From Bacteroidia bacterium (GTDB lineage Bacteria; Bacteroidota; Bacteroidia; UKL13-3), in the NCBI GenBank assembly GCA_021740845.1, contig JAIOYZ010000014.1, positions 1 through 64,000 on the forward strand: 64,000 nucleotides of DNA, read 5' to 3'. The notes beneath the pieces are model-generated. The model worked only from the letters and a program-made list of their open reading frames with translations. It made no database searches and was not told where the DNA came from. The translations under genes were made by a program, and so were the position numbers. Positions 49,885 through 58,194 of this stretch are shown piece after piece (the first letter of the stretch is position 1; each line of letters opens with the position of its first letter).

Positions 49885-52053
49885 ATGAATAAACGCAATT
49901 TAAATTTAAATAAAACTTTTTTGCTAATTTGGATAAGTATCCTTAGTTGCAATTTTGCGTTTTCTCAGGTGGTTAAAATTAGAGATTTAAAGGCAAAAAT
50001 TAAGAATCACACAACAGAAGACACTACCTTAGCCAACCTACTTTCTGAATTATCTTTTACCTACCATACTATTAGTCCTGATAGTACTCAATTTTATGCC
50101 AGTAAATCATTGGTATTGTCTAAGAAGATAAATTACGTTTTAGGAGAAGCAAACTCATATAAACATTTGGCTATTGCAGCCTATATTTTTGGTGAAAATA
50201 AAAAAGCGATTTTCCTTAATTCGAAAGCACTAACCATTTACCGAAATATTGGAGAAAGGAAAGGAGAAGGAGCGGTATTAAACAACCTTGGCATGATTTA
50301 CCATAATGAAGGGAAGTTTGATTTAGGGTTAAGTTATTATGAAAGAAGTTTAAAGATTAGATTGGAAATAAATGATAAAGTTGGTATTGCTGGAAGCTAT
50401 AATAATATTGCAAACTGCTATACAGACAAAGGGAATTATGCACTCGCAATTCAAAGACTTTATGATGGATTGCTTATCAGGGAAAGTTTAAATGATACTT
50501 TGGCTATTGCAAATAGTTATGCAAATATTGCAGGGGTATATTATTTATTAAAGAAACTTGATGAAGCTATTATTTATGGGCAAAAGGCTCTAGACCTTCA
50601 AAGATTAATTGGAGATAAAGAGGGGCAAATTCAATCTGAGGTAGCTTTGGGTGGAGTTTGTTTTGAGAGGGATGATTTTATGGGGGCATTGGATTATTTT
50701 TTAAGGGCAAGGGCAAATTCCGAATTAACCAATAACCTTGGAAATATTGCGGTAGCAGAAACAAATTTGGGTGAGGTATACAATGCATTAAACAAACCAG
50801 ATTCTGCAATTTTCTACTTAGAAAGCGCATTAGGATTTGCTCAGAGAATTAATGATGCACAAGGTGTTGGTATTTGTGAATTAGGAATTGGGAAAGCCTT
50901 GGTTTTAAAAAACCAAGTTAAACAGGGAATCCTAAGATTGGAAAAAGGCTACAAGGTTGCAGAAGAAATTGACAATAAATTACATACCTATGAGGGTGCA
51001 ATGTATTTGGCAGATGCCTATGAGAAGATAGGAAATACGGAAAAGGAAATTTATTATTTAAAACAATCAATTCGTTATAGAGATAGCCTTTTTAGTGAAG
51101 AAGCAAGAAACAAAACCTATGAGATTGAGTTTAATTACATGCTTGAGAAAAAGCAGAATGAAATTGCGTTGTTAGAAAAAGACAAAGCCATTCAAAAGGT
51201 TAAGAGCAATTTCCAGGTTTTATTAACAAGTGGTTTGGTGGTTGTAGTTTGTATTTTGATATTATTTATTTTCTTTATCAATAAATTTAGGGTAAAAGAG
51301 AAGGAAGCTAAAGGGTTTATTCTTAAACAAAAAAACGAAATAGAAGAGCAACGCTTAAGTTTAGAAGAGTTAAATTTATACAAAGACAAAACCTTCTCTA
51401 TTCTTTCCCATGATTTAAGAAGTCCTATTTCCTCTTTAACAAATGTTTTGGAATTGATGGATCAAGAAGTGCTTTCGGAGGAGGATTTTATTTTAGTTAG
51501 ATCTTCCTTTATTGGGCAATTAAAAGCCATTAATTTGTTATTAGACAATACCCTTCATTGGTCGAAAAGCCAAATGAGTGGAGAGCATTTGCCTAATAGA
51601 GAAAAGGTTCAATTGTTAACTATTGTGGAAAGAAATTTTGAGCTGTTTAAACAGAATGTGGAGCAAAAGGAAATTAATTTGAAAACAGATTTTGCCGATG
51701 ATTTTACTGTATTTGTTGACCCGAATCACCTAGATATTATATTAAGAAATTTAATATTCAATGCCATTAAATTTACCCCCAATTTTGGAAATATTTTGGT
51801 GAAAGGATTCCTACAGAATAATAGTGTAATAATACAAGTTGAAGATACTGGAATAGGCATGAATAAAGAAATATTAGATACACTTTTTACCTATAAAAAT
51901 AAACAAGGAAGTTTTGGAACAAATGGCGAACGTGGAGCTGGAATAGGATTAATACTAACAAGAGATTTTATTGAGCGAAATCAAGGGGAATTAACGTTGG
52001 AGAGTAAGGAAAATGTGGGTACAACCTTTACAGTAACTTTTCCTGTTTTATAA
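49885..52053 (+). CDS. TPR-containing sensor histidine kinase
   Basis: Multiple TPR repeats, TM segment, FSILSHDLRSPISSL H-box, NLIFNAIKFTP, VEDTGIGM, GAGIGLILTRDFIERNQGEL. Confidence 0.92.
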   Translation: MNKRNLNLNKTFLLIWISILSCNFAFSQVVKIRDLKAKIKNHTTEDTTLANLLSELSFTYHTISPDSTQFYASKSLVLSKKINYVLGEANSYKHLAIAAYIFGENKKAIFLNSKALTIYRNIGERKGEGAVLNNLGMIYHNEGKFDLGLSYYERSLKIRLEINDKVGIAGSYNNIANCYTDKGNYALAIQRLYDGLLIRESLNDTLAIANSYANIAGVYYLLKKLDEAIIYGQKALDLQRLIGDKEGQIQSEVALGGVCFERDDFMGALDYFLRARANSELTNNLGNIAVAETNLGEVYNALNKPDSAIFYLESALGFAQRINDAQGVGICELGIGKALVLKNQVKQGILRLEKGYKVAEEIDNKLHTYEGAMYLADAYEKIGNTEKEIYYLKQSIRYRDSLFSEEARNKTYEIEFNYMLEKKQNEIALLEKDKAIQKVKSNFQVLLTSGLVVVVCILILFIFFINKFRVKEKEAKGFILKQKNEIEEQRLSLEELNLYKDKTFSILSHDLRSPISSLTNVLELMDQEVLSEEDFILVRSSFIGQLKAINLLLDNTLHWSKSQMSGEHLPNREKVQLLTIVERNFELFKQNVEQKEINLKTDFADDFTVFVDPNHLDIILRNLIFNAIKFTPNFGNILVKGFLQNNSVIIQVEDTGIGMNKEILDTLFTYKNKQGSFGTNGERGAGIGLILTRDFIERNQGELTLESKENVGTTFTVTFPVL

Positions 52054-52108
52054 ACTGCCGTATTCGCTTTTTTGCAAATTATTTTCAATATTTTAATTCC
52101 TCGCTAAA

Positions 52109-52768
52109 ATGAATTTTTCGGTAATAATAAAGGCGTCGTTTCTTGTTGGAATTCATTTTTTGTTTATAGGTATAAGTACTAGGGCTCAAACAAATTGGAA
52201 GCTTATAAAGGATGAAAATGATATCCAAGTTTATACTCGCAAGGTTCCAAATTATGATATTGAAGAAATAAAAATTACAGCTAAATTTCAATCATCCGTT
52301 CAGGGCTTTCTGGCTTTACTTTTAGATGTTCCGGTTCAATCGCAGTATATTTATGGTTGTACTTTTGCAAAAATGGTGCGAGAAGAAAAGCCCAATCAAC
52401 ATTTGTTTTACCAACAGATTTATATGCCATGGCCATTCAGCAATAGAGACGGCTATTTTTTACAGCATATTTATCGTGAAAAAAATTCTGCTACAATTTT
52501 GGTTCAAACCGAAGCTTCTCCTGCAGCTTACCCTAAAGAAATAGATTATGTAAGGATACCCGAATTAAGAGCTAGTTGGAAAATTATACCTATTTCGAGC
52601 AAGGAATTAATTGCCGAATACCGGGTTTTATTGCAGCCAGGAGGTGAGGTGCCTGCGTGGCTAGTAAATTTGTTTATTGATAAAGCCCCATACCAAACCA
52701 TTCTTAAAATGAGAGAATTAGTAAAGAAACCAACTTATCAAAAGGCGCTTTTACCGGACTTATATTAA
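52109..52768 (+). CDS. START-domain-like exported protein
   Basis: NWKLIKDENDIQVYTRKVPNYDIEEIK...WPFSNRDGYFLQHIYREKN...YRVLLQPGGEVPAWLVNLFIDKAPYQTILKMRE. Confidence 0.75.
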   Translation: MNFSVIIKASFLVGIHFLFIGISTRAQTNWKLIKDENDIQVYTRKVPNYDIEEIKITAKFQSSVQGFLALLLDVPVQSQYIYGCTFAKMVREEKPNQHLFYQQIYMPWPFSNRDGYFLQHIYREKNSATILVQTEASPAAYPKEIDYVRIPELRASWKIIPISSKELIAEYRVLLQPGGEVPAWLVNLFIDKAPYQTILKMRELVKKPTYQKALLPDLY

Positions 52769-52874
52769 TTTGGGTTGAACCAAAAAAGAACAGATTATTA
52801 AGTTTTGTAATCCTATAATAATATAGGTTTGCTTAATTGGATTCATATTCTTAGTTTCATAAAAAAATACAACA

Positions 52875-53426
52875 TTGAAAATTATAGGAATAACAGGCAC
52901 CTTAGGAGCTGGAAAGGGTACTATTGTTGATTATTTAACAACACACCATGGCTTTACACACTTTTCTGTTAGAGGTTATTTAATAAACATTCTAAATGCA
53001 AAAGGAATTGAGGTAAACAGAGATTCATTAACGCAAACAGCAAACGAATTGCGTGCAAACAATAGCCCAAGTTTTATTGCAGAAGAATTGTACAAGGAGG
53101 CAGTAAAAAGTGGCGCTAATTGTATCATTGAAAGCATTAGAACTGTTGGCGAAATTAATGCCCTAAGCGCCAAGGGAGGCTTCAATTTATTTTCTGTTGA
53201 TACCGAAAGAAGATTGCGTTATGACCGCATTTTGCTGAGAGGTTCAGAAACAGATCATATTTCTTTTGAAACCTTTTCTGCCAACGAAGAGCGTGAAATG
53301 ACATCCACAGATTTGAATAAGCAAAACCTTAGTGCCTGCATGGCACTTGCTAATTTTCATTTTACCAATAACGGCACCTTTGAGGAATTATATAAACAGA
53401 TTGATCAAGTATTAGAAAAATTGTAG
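52875..53426 (+). CDS. P-loop nucleotide-kinase-like protein (dephospho-CoA kinase-like fold)
   Basis: IIGITGTLGAGKGTIVDYL Walker A; TTG start; 4 nt before the deaminase gene. Confidence 0.7.
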   Translation: MKIIGITGTLGAGKGTIVDYLTTHHGFTHFSVRGYLINILNAKGIEVNRDSLTQTANELRANNSPSFIAEELYKEAVKSGANCIIESIRTVGEINALSAKGGFNLFSVDTERRLRYDRILLRGSETDHISFETFSANEEREMTSTDLNKQNLSACMALANFHFTNNGTFEELYKQIDQVLEKL

Positions 53427-53430
53427 AAAC

Positions 53431-53934
53431 ATGAGTTCAATTACAGAAGAAAAATACATTCGTCCTACATGGGACCAATATTTTATGGAGGTGATGGATG
53501 CTATAAGCAAACGCGCCACCTGCGGAAGAGGTAGAAGTGGATGTGTAATTGCAAAAGACAATCAACTTTTGGTAACAGGCTATGTTGGTTCTCCCATTGG
53601 ATTGCCACATTGTGATGAGGTAGGACATCAAATGAAGAAAATGATGCATGAGGATGATAGCATTACCGAGCATTGTGTAAGAACGGTGCATGCAGAGCAA
53701 AATGCCATTTGCCAAGCAGCAAAAAATGGTGTTGCTTTAGACGGTGCAACGCTTTATTGTCGTATGACTCCCTGCCGAGTTTGTGCTATGTTAATAATAA
53801 ACTGTGGAATTAAGCGAGTTGTTTGTGAACGCAAATACCATGCTGGCGGCGAGAGTGAAGATATGTTGAAAAGAGCAGGAGTGAGTTTGGAGTTTTTTCA
53901 CAATGAGGTTCAATCTTATGAGAAGGGGAAGTAA
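53431..53934 (+). CDS. Deoxycytidylate (dCMP) deaminase
   Basis: RPTWDQYFMEVMDAISKRATC; TVHAEQNAICQAAKNG; MTPCRVCAMLIINCGIKRVV. Confidence 0.9.
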   Translation: MSSITEEKYIRPTWDQYFMEVMDAISKRATCGRGRSGCVIAKDNQLLVTGYVGSPIGLPHCDEVGHQMKKMMHEDDSITEHCVRTVHAEQNAICQAAKNGVALDGATLYCRMTPCRVCAMLIINCGIKRVVCERKYHAGGESEDMLKRAGVSLEFFHNEVQSYEKGK

Positions 53935-53967
53935 TAAGAGTAACTAAATAGCTGTTAGAGATAGTAG

Positions 53968-54960
53968 ATGGAGATGGTAAAGAAACTTGGATTATCTAGT
54001 TTAGTTTTTGTTGTTGTAATTGAGTTCGTATTGCGCTTAAGTGGAAATTATAAAACTCCAAATGAACGTGTGGTTGGTATTTATTTTTACAGGTACCACC
54101 AAAAGGGTGAAGGTTTTTTACACCAATGGAAACCCAATAAATTAGTGGATTATGAGCAACCTGAATTTAGGTACCTAAACCAATACAATGAATTTGGATT
54201 GAGAGAAATGGCATTAGATAGCTTTTTGGTTGATTCTGGTTCTATTTCCGTTCTGTGTTTGGGAGATTCTTTTACAGAGGGTGATGGAACACCCTATGAT
54301 AGTACTTGGGTAAAACGAACTGAGTATTTGTGTAGGCAAAACCAAAACAGCAAATACATATTTTACAATGCGGGGGTTTGCGGAAGCGATATTTTTTTTA
54401 ACCATCAATGGCAGAAAACTGAGATAATGAGATTGAAGCCAAAACAAATTATCGAATGCATTAATACTAGCGATATAGATGATGTGATTTGGAATGGTGG
54501 GGTAGAAAGGTTTAATACAGATGAAACTTGGTCGGGTAAAACAGGGCCTAGATGGGAAATAATTTATAAATATTCTCATTTATTTAGGGCGATTGTGCAC
54601 ATATTTCTTAGGTATAATAATAATCTAATTAAGCCAGGGGGAGAAGATATAGCCATCCAAAAAATAAAAGAAGAATTGATAAGAGAGCATGATTGGTGTG
54701 AGGAAAATGGAATTAAATATTCCGCTGTTTTGCAGTTATGTCCGCATGAATTGAAAACAAAAAATTATAGTGGCAATAAACTTTTCAAGGAATTAAGTAA
54801 ACTTAGTTTTGTAATTGATTTGAGTAATGAATTACAAACACAAATCACCCCTAAAAACTATTTAAAGTATAGTTGGCCTATGAATGGCCATTTTAACTCT
54901 ATAGGATATGGCATTTTGGGTGATGTTATTTACAATAAACTTTATGGAACTTCCAATTAA
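53968..54960 (+). CDS. SGNH/GDSL-hydrolase-like protein
   Basis: VLCLGDSFTEGDGTPYDSTW; YNAGVCGSDIFFNHQW; C-terminal NGHFNSIGYGILGDVIY. Confidence 0.65.
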   Translation: MEMVKKLGLSSLVFVVVIEFVLRLSGNYKTPNERVVGIYFYRYHQKGEGFLHQWKPNKLVDYEQPEFRYLNQYNEFGLREMALDSFLVDSGSISVLCLGDSFTEGDGTPYDSTWVKRTEYLCRQNQNSKYIFYNAGVCGSDIFFNHQWQKTEIMRLKPKQIIECINTSDIDDVIWNGGVERFNTDETWSGKTGPRWEIIYKYSHLFRAIVHIFLRYNNNLIKPGGEDIAIQKIKEELIREHDWCEENGIKYSAVLQLCPHELKTKNYSGNKLFKELSKLSFVIDLSNELQTQITPKNYLKYSWPMNGHFNSIGYGILGDVIYNKLYGTSN

Positions 54961-55295
54961 AAGGGGCGCTTAAAATCAGTAATTGGAGCAGCTTCTACCC
55001 ATCTACTTGTTTTGTTTTTTAGAGGTTTGGTTTGAACCAATTTCTTAAGCAATGATAAAGGCCAAAGTAACAGGAAAAAAAGCAGCGTTAAAATTATTGT
55101 CCCATTTATTTGTCCTAATTTTTTCCCTAGAGCTATCCAGCTTTTAACAATTAGTTTGGCAAATTTTGAACTCAACAAACTGGCGAGAATTAGCAATGAA
55201 ATAAAGTAAATCTGTGGTATTTTGAACCAATAAGCAAAAAATCCAAATCCAATACTAATGGTAAGAATATGAATAACTAATTGCTTTTTTGTCAT
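54957..55295 (-). CDS. SxtJ-like membrane protein
   Basis: MTKKQLVIHILTISIGFGFFAYWF...LGKKLGQINGTIILTLLFFLLLWPLSLLKKL; start overlaps the preceding stop codon. Confidence 0.65.
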   Translation of the reverse strand: MTKKQLVIHILTISIGFGFFAYWFKIPQIYFISLLILASLLSSKFAKLIVKSWIALGKKLGQINGTIILTLLFFLLLWPLSLLKKLVQTKPLKNKTSRWVEAAPITDFKRPF

Positions 55296-55444
55296 TAGAA
55301 TAGAGGGTAAATAAAAGTAGCAACAGCAGTTCCTTCGGCAGAAATCATTAGAATGCCGGCCACCAAAAGCGCCAATAACACTGGAATGAGCCACCATTTT
55401 TTTTGATGCTTTAGAAATGCAATTAAATCAGAAAGAAACTCCAC
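55295..55444 (-). CDS. DUF5989-like small membrane protein (49 aa)
   Basis: GTG-start frame missed by the ORF track: MEFLSDLIAFLKHQKKWWLIPVLLALLVAGILMISAEGTAVATFIYPLF*. Confidence 0.7.
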   Translation of the reverse strand: MEFLSDLIAFLKHQKKWWLIPVLLALLVAGILMISAEGTAVATFIYPLF

Positions 55445-55445
55445 G

Positions 55446-57248
55446 CTATTTATCTATTAAATGTCCATCCAAAAATAAGCAATCTATTTCAGTATTAATA
55501 AAACATCGAATTGCCTGTTCTGGACTACATACTATAGGCATATTATTTACATTAAAGCTAGTATTTATTAAAACACCATAACCTGTTTTAGCTTTAAAAG
55601 CCTTAAGGATATTTGTTATTATGGGATTGCTATTTTGGTTAATAGTTTGAATTCTTGAAGAGTAATCCACATGAGTTATTGCAGGAAGAGGAGACCTTTT
55701 TTGATTTATTTTTTCAATGATATCTTCCTTATGAGATGTTGGGAAAATTTGGAAAGATTCTGCAATTTTATGCACCATAAGCATATAAGGAGATTCATGA
55801 TTTTTAAGAAAATATTTTTCGAAATCTTCCCGTAACATTATTGGAGCAAAGGGCCTAAAACTTTCTCTTTTTTTTACCTTAAGGTTTAAAACAGATTGCA
55901 TCTCTTGTATTAAGGGATTTGCTAGTATGCTCCTTGCACCTAATGCTCTTGGGCCAAATTCCATTCTACCCTCAAACCAGCCAATTATTTTGCCATTTAA
56001 AAGCCTTTCCACAATGGCATTTTCTAAATTTTCCCCACTTAAATACTTGCTTTTTAAGTTTGCTTTTTGAATAGATTTTTCAATTTCTAAAGAAGAAAAT
56101 GATGGTCCTAATAATGCGCCTTTCATTGCATCGGGAAGAACAACTTTTCTTATGTTATTAAAATACATATAGTGAGCAATCCATGCTGCACCCAGAGCGG
56201 CACCAGAATCTCCAGCAGCTGGTTGAATATAGATTTTTTCAAACAACCCAGATTCCTGAAGTTTTCCATTTGCTACAGCATTTAATGCCACTCCTCCCGC
56301 CAGACACAGGTTTTTGGATTGGGTTATCTCCTTTGCATAAATGGCCATTTTAAGAATAACCTCTTCCAAAACTTGTTGCAATGCTTGAGCTAATGCAAAA
56401 TGTTTTTCGGATAAGGTTTCGTTTGCAGCTCTCTTTTTAAATCCAAATAAATTTTCAAAAAGAATGTCATTGGTCATTCTCATGGAAGTGGAGTAGGTAA
56501 AACATTCTTGGTTCAAGGCAATAGAGCCATCTGTATAAATGGTAATTAAATTGGTTTTTATTAAATCAATATAGGTTTGAACCAAAGGAGTTGAGGGAGT
56601 TGCATATGGGGCCAACCCCATCACTTTGTACTCTCCCGAATTTACTTCAAACCCCAAATAATAGGTAAAAGAGGAGTATAATAGTCCTAATGAATGAGGA
56701 TAATGAATTTCTTTTAAAGTTGATATTTGATTTCCTTTACCATGGCTAATGGAGGCCGTTGCCCATTCTCCTACACCATCTATAGTAAGTATGGCAGACT
56801 CATCAAAGGGGGAAGCATAAAAAGCGCTTGAAGCATGGGATAAATGATGATTTGAGAAAAGAAGTTGAGTTTTCTTCCAATTAATTTGGGAATCTATTTG
56901 TTTTATTTCTTTCTTGATTTTGGATTTAAGAAAAACCTTTTCTTTTAACCAGATAGGCATGCTTTGAATAAAAGATTGAAAACCTCTTGGGGCTGTTTCA
57001 AAATAGGTATCTAATAAACGTTCAAATTTTAAAAAGGGTTTATCGTAAAAAACAATGGCATCCAAATCGGAGGAATTTATTTTGGCTTCTTTGAGGCAAT
57101 AGGTAATTGAATTTAACGGAAAGGAAGCATCATTTTTTACCTCAGTAAACCGCTCTTCTTGCGCCGCAGCAACTACAGTTCCATTAACCAAAATTGCAGC
57201 AGCCGAATCGTGGTAAAAAGCTGAAATACCAAGGATTTTCATAAACAA
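55446..57248 (-). CDS. NodU/CmcH-family carbamoyltransferase
   Basis: GISAFYHDSAAAILVNGTVVAAAQEERFT; LSHASSAFYASPF; LAGGVALNAVANGK; EGRMEFGPRALGARSILANP. Confidence 0.93.
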   Translation of the reverse strand: MFMKILGISAFYHDSAAAILVNGTVVAAAQEERFTEVKNDASFPLNSITYCLKEAKINSSDLDAIVFYDKPFLKFERLLDTYFETAPRGFQSFIQSMPIWLKEKVFLKSKIKKEIKQIDSQINWKKTQLLFSNHHLSHASSAFYASPFDESAILTIDGVGEWATASISHGKGNQISTLKEIHYPHSLGLLYSSFTYYLGFEVNSGEYKVMGLAPYATPSTPLVQTYIDLIKTNLITIYTDGSIALNQECFTYSTSMRMTNDILFENLFGFKKRAANETLSEKHFALAQALQQVLEEVILKMAIYAKEITQSKNLCLAGGVALNAVANGKLQESGLFEKIYIQPAAGDSGAALGAAWIAHYMYFNNIRKVVLPDAMKGALLGPSFSSLEIEKSIQKANLKSKYLSGENLENAIVERLLNGKIIGWFEGRMEFGPRALGARSILANPLIQEMQSVLNLKVKKRESFRPFAPIMLREDFEKYFLKNHESPYMLMVHKIAESFQIFPTSHKEDIIEKINQKRSPLPAITHVDYSSRIQTINQNSNPIITNILKAFKAKTGYGVLINTSFNVNNMPIVCSPEQAIRCFINTEIDCLFLDGHLIDK

Positions 57249-57282
57249 CCAAAAATAATTTATATTCGCATATAAAAAAATA

Positions 57283-58179
57283 GTGTTACAGTTTTGCAGT
57301 ATTTCCAGTTCCTCTCACCTCTTTAAATCCTTTGCTTTAGCAGATAGTTTGGCCGTGTTTGGATACAAGTTGCATGTCTTGGTAACAGACTCTAATCTTC
57401 AAATTGATAAGCCAAAAAATGTTGAGCTATACTTTATACAAAACTTGGTTCAAACCGAATTATTAAAGAAATTTAGTAAAAAATATTTGGCAAAAAGGGA
57501 TAAACTGAGATGGGGCTTAAAGCCTTTTTTTCTTTTGTTTCTATTAGAGAAATTTGAAAAGGTGGTTTATGTAGATAATGATACGTATTTTTTTGGTAAC
57601 CCATCAACAATTGAGAAATTGCTAGAAACGAGCACGGTTATTTTAACCCCTCATTTTTATCCCTCTAATCCCCAAAGGGAACAAAATTGGTTAGAGGCAA
57701 ATTTTAGGGTAGGACTTTATAATGCAGGTTTTGTAGCCGCCAAAACTTCTGCCAAGGAGGCTTTGGCTTGGTGGGCAGAATGTTGTTATTATAACCTTAA
57801 AAAGTTGTACCGCCGAGGTTTGTTCGACGATCAGAAATACTTGGATTTAATGCCAGTACTTTTTGAAAATATTTTAATATTAAAAGATAAGGGATATAAT
57901 TTAGCTGCTTGGAATTCTCAAAATTATGAAATGGAGAGGAACTCCACTGGGGAGGTTTTTTTATCAAAAGAGTTTCTTCTGGTTTTTATTCATTTTTCCC
58001 ATATCAGTATAAAGCAATATTCTAGGCAAGGACATTTCTTATTCAATGAGTATACCAGGTATTTGGAGCATTTAAGAAAGTATAATTCAAAATACCAATT
58101 CACTGATGAAAGAAGATGGTATGAACTTGGTGCTTATTTTAATTTTATATGTTGGAAGATTCAGCGATTAGTTGAATAA
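57283..58179 (+). CDS. GT8-like glycosyltransferase family protein
   Basis: KVVYVDNDTYFFGNPSTIEKLL; FRVGLYNAGFVAAKTS; FDDQKYLDLMPVLF; GTG start. Confidence 0.6.
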   Translation: MLQFCSISSSSHLFKSFALADSLAVFGYKLHVLVTDSNLQIDKPKNVELYFIQNLVQTELLKKFSKKYLAKRDKLRWGLKPFFLLFLLEKFEKVVYVDNDTYFFGNPSTIEKLLETSTVILTPHFYPSNPQREQNWLEANFRVGLYNAGFVAAKTSAKEALAWWAECCYYNLKKLYRRGLFDDQKYLDLMPVLFENILILKDKGYNLAAWNSQNYEMERNSTGEVFLSKEFLLVFIHFSHISIKQYSRQGHFLFNEYTRYLEHLRKYNSKYQFTDERRWYELGAYFNFICWKIQRLVE

Positions 58180-58194
58180 TTGTGGTAATCAATC

